Source of the DNA: DASZUK01 sp963844575
Lineage (GTDB): Bacteria; Actinomycetota; Acidimicrobiia; Acidimicrobiales; RAAP-2
Length of the DNA stretch: 64,000 nucleotides
Assembly: GCA_963844575.1 (NCBI GenBank)
Contig: CAWJOU010000005.1
Coordinates: forward strand, 3,596,001-3,660,000
Direction: 5' to 3'
Position 1 is the stretch's first letter; every line of letters begins with the position of its first letter. The notes beneath the pieces are model-generated. The model was not told the DNA's origin. It ran no database searches and saw nothing but the letters and a program-made list of their open reading frames with translations. Both the position numbers and the translations under genes were made by a program. Below are positions 43,617-50,947 of the stretch, piece by piece.

Positions 43617-44756
43617 TCCAATCGTATGGAGTGAGATACTGGTGGATGTCCACCGCGACCCCTGCCCCTGCCGGAACGAACGCCGAGCATTCGAAGCCGA
43701 AGGTCCGCCCCCGACGCGACTTCGAGGCCATGGAGGCGAGACGCCTGCGGGCAGCGGACCTGTTCGCAAAGGGGGTCTCCCAGGCCGATATCGGCCGTGA
43801 GCTCGGCGTCTCCCACCAGACGGTCTCCGACTGGCACAAGCAGTGGAAGGTGGGTGGGAAGCGGGCACTGCGACGGGTCGGGAGTCCCGGCCGTCCCCGC
43901 AAGGTGTCCGATGCCGATCTGGCCAAGGTGGAGCGGGCCCTCGAGAAAGGCCCGAAGGCGAACGGCTATCCGACCGACCTGTGGACCCTTGCCCGGGTGG
44001 CCCAGGTGATCGACAAGACGACCGGCGTCACGTACCACCCGGGCCACGTCTGGAAGGTGCTCCGGCGCATGGGCTGGAGCCGGCAGCGTCCGGCCCGCAA
44101 GGCATTGGAGCGGGACGACGGAGCCATCGAACAGTGGGTCAACGAGCGCTGGCCGACGGTAAAAAAAACGCCCGGGCCAGGGATGCCTGGATCGTCTTCC
44201 AGGACGAGAGCGGATTCAGCCTCCTCCCCTCGGTGAGATCCACCTGGGCGCCCAAGGGAAAGACCCCGGTCCTCCGCCACCACTTCAGCTGGAAGCGCCT
44301 CTCCATGTCGGCCGCCCTGTGCTTCCGGCCCGACGGCAGCGAGGCATCCCTCGTCTTCGGCATGCAGGCCGGTGCCTACAACGACCGGTCCCTCATGGAG
44401 TTCTTGACTGAGCTCCACCGCCACCTCGACGGTGACAAAGTCACCCTCATCTGGGACGGGCTCCCCTCTCACCGCAGCCGGGCCATGCAGCGCTTCATCA
44501 ACGAACAACGCCGATGGCTCGTGGTCGAACGGCTTCCCGCCTACGCCCCCGACCTCAACCCCGTCGAACAGGTGTGGGGGAACCTGAAGGGCGGCGAGCT
44601 CGCCAACCTCTGTCCCGACACCATCGGCGACGCCGAAGAGATCGTCGACCAAGGGCTCTGTCGGATCGGGAACGAGACCAACTTGGCCTTCGCCTTCCTG
44701 CGCCACTGCGGTCTCAAGCTGTGACCAGGGTCGGCGCGGTATTACGCGAAGGTCTT
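43594..44756 (+). mobile_element. Complete IS630-family insertion sequence
   Basis: About 1163 bp flanked by TA on both sides (43592-43593 and 44757-44758), the target duplication of IS630/Tc1 elements. Terminal inverted repeats of 26 bp (43591-43616 and 44734-44759, TA included) match at 22 positions: TTAAAGA, TTCGC, TAATACC and CGC are identical in both. It holds one transposase in two frames and is inserted between leuD and the DoxX gene without breaking either. Confidence 0.93.
43646..44724 (+). CDS. IS630 transposase, expressed by -1 frameshift
   Basis: The first frame gives an N-terminal helix-turn-helix (FAKGVSQADIGRELGVSHQT) and a winged-helix part. The second, in the -1 frame, gives the DDE catalytic domain: WIVFQDESGF, LIWDGLPSHRS and PAYAPDLNPVEQVWGNLK. 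The frames overlap at eight A residues (44161-44168) preceded by GGT; slipping on A-AAA-AAA joins VKK/GKKNARARDAW smoothly. This is the known expression mode for several IS630 elements, so the gene is probably active, not broken. ATG at 43646 or GTG at 43631 could be the start. Confidence 0.88.
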
Positions 44757-44759
44757 TAA
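44734..44759 (-). repeat. IS630 right terminal inverted repeat
   Basis: Reverse complement begins TTAAAGACCTTCGCG and continues TAATACCGCGC. Four mismatches to the left repeat. Confidence 0.9.
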
Positions 44760-44841
44760 AAGAGTCGAAACGGGGGTAGGACGCTCTTGGCTCATCTCGG
44801 GTCGTAGCTCCTCCGCTCACGGGGGAAGATCGGCGGTCCCG

Positions 44842-45561
44842 ATGGGACCCCAAACTGAAGTGGCGCAAGTCCCCGACCTCGTCGCGCCCTCCGAGGTGGC
44901 GATTCCTGCCGATACACCGTCCGGTACCGGGCCGGCCGCCACCGAGCGGAGAGGCTGGAGAGCGCGGACAAGTCGCACCCTTCGCCCGTCCGACTGGCTC
45001 TACCGTTCCCACGAGGCCAGCTTCATCTGGCTGGTCGTGCGGCTCTGGCTGGGCTACCAGTGGCTGAACGCCGGCTACCAGAAGATCTGGGGTAGCGAGA
45101 AGTCGGCGTTCTGGTTTGGTGGCGGCGCAGGGGTGAAGGGGTTCGCCACCGCCGGCGTGGTCGGCTCGACCACGGGCAAGGGTGGCGCCAGCTACGGCTG
45201 GTGGGCCGGGTTCCTCCACAACTTCGTCGTGCCGAACGCCTCGTGGATCGGCAGGTTCATCTCGCTCGGTGAGGTTCTCATCGGTGTGGCCCTCATCCTC
45301 GGGTTGTTCACCGGTGCGGCCGCCTTTGCCGGGTTGTCGCTCAACATCATCTACATGTTCACCGGTTCGGCCGGCGTGAACCCGATGTACGCCATCCTGT
45401 CGGTACTGCTGGTGCTGGCCTGGCGAAACGCTGGATGGATTGGCCTGGACCGTTTCATCTTCAACGACGACTGGACGGTCCGCCGCCTGCGTGCCGATCT
45501 CGGTCATGCGGTACACCGGCGTGGGCATCCGCGGGCTCCGGTGGTAGCTAGCCCGCACTGA
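44842..45561 (+). CDS. DoxX/DoxD-like membrane protein
   Basis: A 239-residue protein. After a 60-residue hydrophilic tail come four membrane segments of the DoxX fold, with WLGYQWLNAGYQKIW and FISLGEVLIGVALILGLFTG as typical blocks. DoxD-type relatives are subunits of thiosulfate:quinone oxidoreductase, but most DoxX proteins are uncharacterised. ATG at 44842 is the first start after the IS. Neighbouring sulfur genes make a redox or sulfur role plausible. Confidence 0.8.
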   Translation: MGPQTEVAQVPDLVAPSEVAIPADTPSGTGPAATERRGWRARTSRTLRPSDWLYRSHEASFIWLVVRLWLGYQWLNAGYQKIWGSEKSAFWFGGGAGVKGFATAGVVGSTTGKGGASYGWWAGFLHNFVVPNASWIGRFISLGEVLIGVALILGLFTGAAAFAGLSLNIIYMFTGSAGVNPMYAILSVLLVLAWRNAGWIGLDRFIFNDDWTVRRLRADLGHAVHRRGHPRAPVVASPH

Positions 45562-45685
45562 GTGGGGCCGACCGGTCTCCCGGCGATCGTCTTCCATCCA
45601 CCGGGACGACGGTCGCCGCGGGAGCCGCGTCCACTATCCGACTTCTCCGCTTTTGTCGAAGCCCGCCCGTGAAGGAGCAACCGCA

Positions 45686-45751
45686 ATGAACGCACTCATC
45701 AACCACGACCCAAAGGGCGTCGTCCGCCACCCAGAAGGGTCGTGGGCATGA
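45686..45751 (+). CDS. 21-residue small ORF coupled to the secreted Thr-rich protein gene
   Basis: MNALINHDPKGVVRHPEGSW with a final A, behind GAAGGAG at 8-nt spacing, the best ribosome binding site in the area. Its TGA overlaps the ATG of the next gene (ATGA). The peptide is not hydrophobic and has no recognised family. It probably works as a translational coupler or a short functional peptide. Confidence 0.6.
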   Translation: MNALINHDPKGVVRHPEGSWA

Positions 45752-46743
45752 AACGACTCGCTCGGATAAGCCTTGCCGGAGCGCTGGTCCTCGTGGCCGG
45801 TGCCGCGCTGCTGAGCGTCCACGAGAAGCCAACCCCCGTCTCTCTTCCTCTCGTCGGGTACCGCCACCACTACCCCCCTCCCACGACGACGACCACTGCT
45901 TCACGTCAGCCCACGACCACCACCACCTCCCCCCGCCCCACGACCACCACGACCTCCCCGTCCACGACCACCACCACCGCCCCTCGACCAACGACGACGA
46001 CCACTACCTCTCCCCGACCAACGACGACGACCACTGCTGCACCGGCAACGACGACGACCGCACCTGTGACGACGACGACCACTGCCATCCCGTCGGGGTA
46101 CGCCGAGCAACCCGGCTACCCGGCGTTGAACAACACAGGGACAACACTCCCGGTGACGACGGCCGCCGTCGGCGACGTCATGCTCGTCATGGCCCACACC
46201 GCGCCGTCGTCGGGAACCTCCGACGTCACGTCGATCACCGACAGCAACGGCCGGATCACCTGGCAGGCGGCCAAGTCGGCCGGTTACACAAACCACCCGA
46301 GCGGCGACGCCATCGAGATCTGGTACGGCGTCGTGAAGAGCGTCGGCTCGACGACCATCGACGCCCACTGGTCCGGCACAACGTTCGACCACTTCGTCTG
46401 GGCGGCCGAGTGGACCTCCGGCCAGGGACCCACCACGTCGTGGTCCGCCGCCGCCGGCGGCGTCAAGAACTCGATCGTCGGGACCGGAACGACCTGCTCG
46501 TTCCCGACCCTCACCGCCGGCTCGGCCGGCGGCCTGTACTGGGGCTGGGCCTACGGGTCGGCGAAGGGCAGCGCGGGTAGTAGCCCGGGATTTTCCTACT
46601 ACGTCACAACCGACGTGACACATTGGAACGTCCTCGTCTCCGGCGCGTCGTTGGCCGCCGGCACTACGTACACGCCGACGTTCACCCAGGCCGCGCCGAC
46701 ATCCTGGTACGACGCGGTCGCCGTCATCGTCCAGGCGAAGTGA
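45748..46743 (+). CDS. Secreted protein with Thr/Pro-rich stalk
   Basis: A 331-residue exported protein. The signal peptide is ISLAGALVLVAGAALLSV. Residues about 45-115 are a stalk of repeated PTTTTTSPRP units, likely glycosylated. The C-terminal 210 residues form a beta-rich domain (GDVMLVMAHTAPSSGTSDVT, WYGVVKSVGSTTIDAHWSGT) of unknown role, similar in style to surface adhesin modules. ATG at 45748 is preferred over GTG 45742: AGAAGGG lies 8 nt before it. It overlaps the 21-residue ORF. Confidence 0.75.
   Translation: MKRLARISLAGALVLVAGAALLSVHEKPTPVSLPLVGYRHHYPPPTTTTTASRQPTTTTTSPRPTTTTTSPSTTTTTAPRPTTTTTTSPRPTTTTTAAPATTTTAPVTTTTTAIPSGYAEQPGYPALNNTGTTLPVTTAAVGDVMLVMAHTAPSSGTSDVTSITDSNGRITWQAAKSAGYTNHPSGDAIEIWYGVVKSVGSTTIDAHWSGTTFDHFVWAAEWTSGQGPTTSWSAAAGGVKNSIVGTGTTCSFPTLTAGSAGGLYWGWAYGSAKGSAGSSPGFSYYVTTDVTHWNVLVSGASLAAGTTYTPTFTQAAPTSWYDAVAVIVQAK
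45883..46090 (+). repeat. ACG/ACC triplet-rich repeats encoding the Thr stalk
   Basis: Imperfect tandem units of the type CCGACGACGACGACCACT, repeated eight or more times. They encode PTTTTT blocks separated by SPR, APR or AA. Confidence 0.85.
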
Positions 46744-46932
46744 TAACGGCGCGGCGCACGAGCTAGGGACGGGAACGTCAGGCGAAGGCGCACTCCGGTG
46801 CGGCCATGGCCGTTCCCATTCGCACGAGCGCTCGGGCCAGATCGCGGCGGTCGTGGTGACAGGCCGAACAGTCGTCGGCCGCCGCCTTTCCTCGGTTGCC
46901 GCTACGTAGATCGAGACCTTGCGGTCCGGTGG

Positions 46933-48021
46933 TCAGGCGACCGCTTCGTGGCCCACGCACGACGGCGGGTCGGCCCGCAACGAGGTCCGGCCGACCTCCC
47001 AGTGCGAGAGGAGGTGCTGACTGAAGTCGCCCTCCACCGCGCTCAGGGCGCGCGCGCCGAAGACGACGTCCGAGGCCAGGCCAGGCTCGCGGCGCAGGAG
47101 GCCGCCCACCATCCGATCGGCGGCCAGATGCTGATGCCCGGCGTCCGCCTCGACGTGCACCTGGTAGAAGCGTCGGGCCGCCGACGGCAGACCGAGGCGT
47201 CGGAGGACCGCGTCGTAACGCGCCATCGGGCCGATCGACGTCATCTCGAACAGGGCCAGGTGGCCGAGCAGCGCGCCACGTAACCGTCGGTGGAGACCGA
47301 GCATCGAGATGAGGTTGGTCGTGGCCAGCGTCACCCCGGGGATCGCCGCCAGATAGGCGTTCGGGTGACGATCGAGCCCGAGGCACTCCATGGTGTCGCC
47401 GAACAGTGCGGCGTGCATGCCGGCCGGATCGCCGTTGCCGTACTCGTCGGCCTGAATGGCGACCAGCGCCGCCTTCGCCTCCCCGGAGACCCGGGGGATC
47501 CCCCAGCTGTGGGGGTCGGCCTCTTTCAGCTGGTACGCCGACCGGTGGACGGCGAGCTCTCGGACGTGCTCGAGCTCCCCGGACGCCGCCATCCATCCGG
47601 AGAGGGAGGGCGCCCCCGGGGCCCTGGCCAGCTCCCACAGTTGCTCTACCGCGACCTCCGGATGGGAGTGCACCGGTCCAACCTGCTCGCGCAGGCCGTC
47701 CTCGAACCACTGTTCGAGGACGGCGCGAACGCCGAGGAGCGACGGCTCCCACTCCCACCCGTCATCGACATCGGCGAAGCCCCCGTAGTGCAGTTCGTAA
47801 CAGCAGTAGAGGGCCAGCTGCCGGTCGTCGTCCGTCGCGTCCGCCATCTCCGCCTCCGGGATCCATGCGAGGTCGTGAGGCTCCTGGCAGAGCTCGGCGA
47901 ACAGGCGCATCGTCAAAGAGCCGCGCGCCGGAGGGAGATGGGGCCCGGCGGCCGTCGCGGGGGCGGCAACGACGGGCACGGAAGCAGCAACCGCGGGCGG
48001 GGAGGAACGAGCGGGCGGCAC
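46933..48021 (-). CDS. Iron-containing redox enzyme, heme-oxygenase-like diiron family
   Basis: A 362-residue all-helical protein of the heme-oxygenase-like iron enzyme group (Haem_oxygenas_2 type), whose studied members are oxygen-activating diiron oxidases. Candidate ligands are in YCCYELHYGGF, EHVRELAVHRSAYQLKEADP, ALVAIQADEYGNGDP and FYQVHVEADAGHQ. The N-terminal block LPPARGSLTMRLFAEL belongs to the family, so the GTG at 48021 upstream is preferred to the internal ATG. Substrate unknown. It is divergent from cysteine dioxygenase. Confidence 0.82.
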   Translation of the reverse strand: MPPARSSPPAVAASVPVVAAPATAAGPHLPPARGSLTMRLFAELCQEPHDLAWIPEAEMADATDDDRQLALYCCYELHYGGFADVDDGWEWEPSLLGVRAVLEQWFEDGLREQVGPVHSHPEVAVEQLWELARAPGAPSLSGWMAASGELEHVRELAVHRSAYQLKEADPHSWGIPRVSGEAKAALVAIQADEYGNGDPAGMHAALFGDTMECLGLDRHPNAYLAAIPGVTLATTNLISMLGLHRRLRGALLGHLALFEMTSIGPMARYDAVLRRLGLPSAARRFYQVHVEADAGHQHLAADRMVGGLLRREPGLASDVVFGARALSAVEGDFSQHLLSHWEVGRTSLRADPPSCVGHEAVA

Positions 48022-48110
48022 GGATAGGTCTTACCCCTTCCTGCCGTCCGGTACCACCAGCGAGGGCGGGGCCTGGATGAGCCCACCGGACGTGGGATCG
48101 CCAAAATCCT

Positions 48111-48129
48111 CTAATTCAGACTTGATTAG
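48111..48129. promoter_or_regulatory. AT-rich imperfect palindrome between the iron enzyme and cysteine dioxygenase genes
   Basis: CTAATTCAGACTTGATTAG has 5-bp perfect ends (CTAAT/ATTAG) and two inner pairs around a central A. It sits in a rare AT-rich stretch (48100-48150, with TATATT at 48133-48138) inside the 230-bp divergent region, a likely promoter or operator for one or both genes. Confidence 0.35.
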
Positions 48130-48251
48130 TCGTATATTGTCCATTAGCCTCTCTGGCGTGCAGTCGTGTCCCTGTTGACCCCGCTCTCGGGCGATCCGCC
48201 CGGTATCGACCGTCAACCAACCAACCGCACCGTCGAGGAAGCGAGCCCGTC

Positions 48252-48941
48252 ATGCACCTCTCCACTCTCGTTCAGCGGCTGGCCGCTCTGCCGGTCGCCG
48301 GTCGTCTGCCGGTCGCCGATCGTTCGTCGATCGTTCCCCTCCGATCGGCTGGTTGGCAGGCCCACCCCACCAACGATCACGGTGGAGACGGCGAACCAGC
48401 CGGTCGGCTCTCTTTCGTCGCCCTCCGGGCCATCGTTGCCGGCTTGGCTCGGGTGCAACGATCGGTCCCGCTGGCCGACGAGGATCCCGGCACCGCTCGC
48501 TCGGTGCGCCTGCTGGCCACGACGTTCTACGACGTGTGGTTGATCACCTGGCCGGACGGGTCGGGTCTCGCCCCACACGACCACGGAGGGGCGAAGAGCG
48601 TGTTGCAGGTGATCGACGGGGAGCTGATCGAGACGGTTACCGACCACGCCGACGAGCACACGCCGACCAGTCGGGTGCTTCGCCGGGGCGACGTGACCAA
48701 GACGACGCGCTCGTCGGTCCACGAGATCGCCAACCGGTCGGGTGACGACGCCACCACGATCCACGCCTATTCGCCCCCGCTCGCCGACGTCGCCTTCTTC
48801 AGCCTCCGCGATCCAGGCGCCGTCCAGTGGCTCCGGACCATCCCCGTGGCCCAACGGGTCCCGGAGGCGAGCTCGAGAGATCTCCCTCTTCCCCGACCGG
48901 GTCGGCGATCGACGGCCCTCCACCCGATCGAGACCCCGTAG
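48252..48941 (+). CDS. Cysteine dioxygenase type I family protein
   Basis: A 229-residue cupin iron dioxygenase that oxidises cysteine or a related thiol to the sulfinate. The first metal motif is LAPHDHGGAKSVLQVIDGEL; the third His is in HAYSPPLADV, and SSVHEIAN belongs to the active-site region. The C-terminal 30 residues are low-complexity. GAGGAAG lies 10 nt before the ATG at 48252. The rhodanese-like gene follows on the same strand, supporting a role in sulfur metabolism. Confidence 0.88.
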   Translation: MHLSTLVQRLAALPVAGRLPVADRSSIVPLRSAGWQAHPTNDHGGDGEPAGRLSFVALRAIVAGLARVQRSVPLADEDPGTARSVRLLATTFYDVWLITWPDGSGLAPHDHGGAKSVLQVIDGELIETVTDHADEHTPTSRVLRRGDVTKTTRSSVHEIANRSGDDATTIHAYSPPLADVAFFSLRDPGAVQWLRTIPVAQRVPEASSRDLPLPRPGRRSTALHPIETP

Positions 48942-48973
48942 CTCGAGGGGCAGTCGATAGACGCCCCATCGAT

Positions 48974-49021
48974 GACGGCGACCGCCCGGGTGGATCCCCC
49001 CCGGCCCGGGCGGTCGCCGTC
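48974..49021. terminator. 17-bp perfect stem hairpin after cysteine dioxygenase
   Basis: GACGGCGACCGCCCGGG (48974-48990) and CCCGGGCGGTCGCCGTC (49005-49021) are perfect inverted repeats with a 14-nt loop, 32 bp after the dioxygenase stop. There is no U-tract, as in many actinobacterial terminators. Confidence 0.7.
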
Positions 49022-49163
49022 CCCAAGTCCGTCAGGGGCGCCCCGTCGACGGTCCATCGGGCGGCCCAGCCGATCGGGGTAGCTCCCGCCAGGACCCACC
49101 GCCGACGGGCGCCGACGGGCGCCGACGGGGCCCGACGGGCGTCGATACTTGACTAACTCACTT

Positions 49164-49179
49164 GTATTTATCAAAATAC
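49164..49179. promoter_or_regulatory. Inverted repeat upstream of the rhodanese-like gene
   Basis: GTATTT-ATCA-AAATAC has 6-bp perfect arms and lies 15 bp after a TTGACT hexamer (49149-49154), about 50 bp before the GTG of the rhodanese-like gene. Local AT content is far above the surroundings, so this is the likely promoter-operator. Confidence 0.4.
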
Positions 49180-49230
49180 TGGACCACAGCCCCGCTCTTC
49201 TGCCGGCGCCGAAACCCCACTGGAGCAGTC

Positions 49231-50370
49231 GTGTCCGTTGCCGAAGGCCCTGCCGTCACCACTGCCCCGGTCTCCGTCGACGAGCTCGACCGGCTCCTCC
49301 AAGAAAAGAACGAGATCGCCGTGCTCGACGTCCGAGAGGCGTTCCCCTATGGCGTCGGCCACATCCGCCTGGCCGTCTCCCTCCCGTTGAGCCAGCTGGA
49401 GCTGCGAGTCGACGCGCTGGTCCCCCGGCGCACGGTCCGGATGGTCGTCTACGACGGTGACGGACGCTGGTTGGCCGACCGGGCGGCCGCCCGGCTCGAA
49501 CAACTCGGCTACAAGAACGTCGCCGTCCTCCACGGAGGGTTCGAGGCGTGGCGGCTGGCGGGCAAGGCCGTCTCCGGCCGAACCAACGGCATCACCGACG
49601 CGCCGGGGGCAGCCTCCGGGACCGCGTTCCGCACGATCGACAACTGCGTCCTCCAGCAGTTCCGGCGAGAGGCCAACGAACGCACGCTCTACGTTCTCGA
49701 CGTTCGCACCGCGCTCGAGTTCGAGGCCGGGCACCTCGCGGGGTCCGTCTCGGCCGGCGGAGACCGGATCGTCCAGGCGCCGGGCGCCTTCGTTGGGGTC
49801 CGAGGAGCCCGGATCGTCTTGGTCGACGAACCGGACGCCGCCCGGGCGACGGTAACCGCCGCCCGGCTGGTCCAGATGGGGATCGACGACGTCTACGTCT
49901 ACCCGGGGGTGGACGGCAACGCCCCACTCGTCGGCGGTGCCGCCCCTATCGCCGTTCTCGGCCTGCCCGAAGACGTCGAGAGCGTCGACCCTCAGACCCT
50001 GCACGACCTCCTCGCCCAGGGTTCCGCCGTCGTCCTGGACCTGGCGCCCAGCCCGACGTTCCGCCGAGCGCACATCCCCGGGGCCTGGTTCGCCATCCGT
50101 TCCCGCCTGCTGCACAACGTCGGCAGCCTCCATGGCTCCGGACCCATCGTGCTGACGTCGGCCGACGGGACGCTGGCTCGGTTTGCCGCCGGCGATCTCG
50201 TCGGGGCGACGAATCGGCCGGTGCTCGTCGTCGAAGGGGGCACGGCCGCCTGGGTCGAGAGCGGCTACCCCACCGAGGATGGCCTGATCAATCTCTCCGA
50301 CCGGCCAGACGACGTCGACGCGCCCGGGACGGCTACCGAACCGAGCGGCCGCGAACCGCGCGACCGCTGA
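49231..50370 (+). CDS. Triple rhodanese-domain protein lacking catalytic cysteines
   Basis: A 379-residue protein of three rhodanese folds. Each starts with the usual Asp-Val-Arg type motif (VLDVREAFPYGVGHIRLAV; VLDVRTALEFEAGHLAGSV; VLDLAPSPTFRRAHIPGAW). In each the active-site loop should begin with Cys but reads MVVYDGDGRWLAD, IVLVDEPDAARAT and IVLTSADGTLARFA. Sulfurtransferase activity is thus unlikely; a binding or regulatory role is possible. GTG at 49231 follows GGAG by 5 nt and is preferred over TTG 49162. It follows cysteine dioxygenase. Confidence 0.82.
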   Translation: MSVAEGPAVTTAPVSVDELDRLLQEKNEIAVLDVREAFPYGVGHIRLAVSLPLSQLELRVDALVPRRTVRMVVYDGDGRWLADRAAARLEQLGYKNVAVLHGGFEAWRLAGKAVSGRTNGITDAPGAASGTAFRTIDNCVLQQFRREANERTLYVLDVRTALEFEAGHLAGSVSAGGDRIVQAPGAFVGVRGARIVLVDEPDAARATVTAARLVQMGIDDVYVYPGVDGNAPLVGGAAPIAVLGLPEDVESVDPQTLHDLLAQGSAVVLDLAPSPTFRRAHIPGAWFAIRSRLLHNVGSLHGSGPIVLTSADGTLARFAAGDLVGATNRPVLVVEGGTAAWVESGYPTEDGLINLSDRPDDVDAPGTATEPSGREPRDR

Positions 50371-50947
50371 TAGTCGAGCCCAACTCGTCAGCGTCATTGC
50401 CCGTACCACCGGGCCGCCATCTTGCTTTTCGAGACCCCGCACTCACCGTCGACGTCGTCTGCGCATTCCGGCGTGGGTCATTTCGTGATCGTCGCCTAGA
50501 GGACAGGGTGTTTTCGCCGAATACCCCGCCGGTTCGGGGACGAGCCGCGTGAGCGCCACGAATGGTCGGCCGCTCCTCGGGGCTAATTCGGCACCCGCCG
50601 GAACGTTCTGGGGACGAGATTCGTGATCCCGAACGCCGGAATCGCCAGAGTTAGCGTGTATCAAGGGCGGAGGAGTTCTGTCTAACAACCCCAGTTGACG
50701 CCATCGCCATTAGCTGTCAAGGTGGCCGCCATCCCAAAAGCACACGAAATAACCTGGGACAGAACCAAGAAAAGCTGAGAATAGACTGAGCGGGCCCGGG
50801 CGGAGGACCACCAGCGACCTCGCGTTCGATCTCGCGTTCGGCCTCGCGCTGACCGGAGCCGACGATGGCGGCGGAGAAGGCTCTGCGCCGCCCTCGCACC
50901 GTCAGTGTGATGCACCACACGACGAGACGCACGAACAGGAGACAGGA
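50371..50947. other. 577-bp region without a recognised gene
   Basis: No frame here shows coding features. It contains a solo sequence like the IS630 left end (50512-50529) and an AT-richer stretch from about 50650 to 50790 that probably holds the promoter of the secreted protein downstream. Confidence 0.6.
50512..50529. repeat. Solo copy of the IS630 left-end inner sequence
   Basis: TTTCGCCGAATACCCCGC matches 43599-43616 of the IS630 left end at 17 of 18 bases. No transposase is linked. It may be a relic end of a related element. GCGGTATTCCGC at 54541-54552 resembles the right end (11 of 12 bases). Confidence 0.5.

Noticed and set aside
43631..44236. IS630 transposase as a broken pseudogene
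   Set aside because: The break is exactly at an A8 slippery run with the second half in the -1 frame, and both inverted repeats and the TA duplication are intact.
44842..45561. Naming the DoxX protein a thiosulfate:quinone oxidoreductase subunit
   Set aside because: Only the general DoxX fold is visible and the partner subunit is absent, so the specific function is not supported.
46778..46930. Possible small Cys-containing protein ending CSACHHDRRDLARALVRM and about 12 more residues
   Set aside because: The stretch looks protein-like but has no acceptable start codon in frame before the Cys residues and no ribosome binding site.
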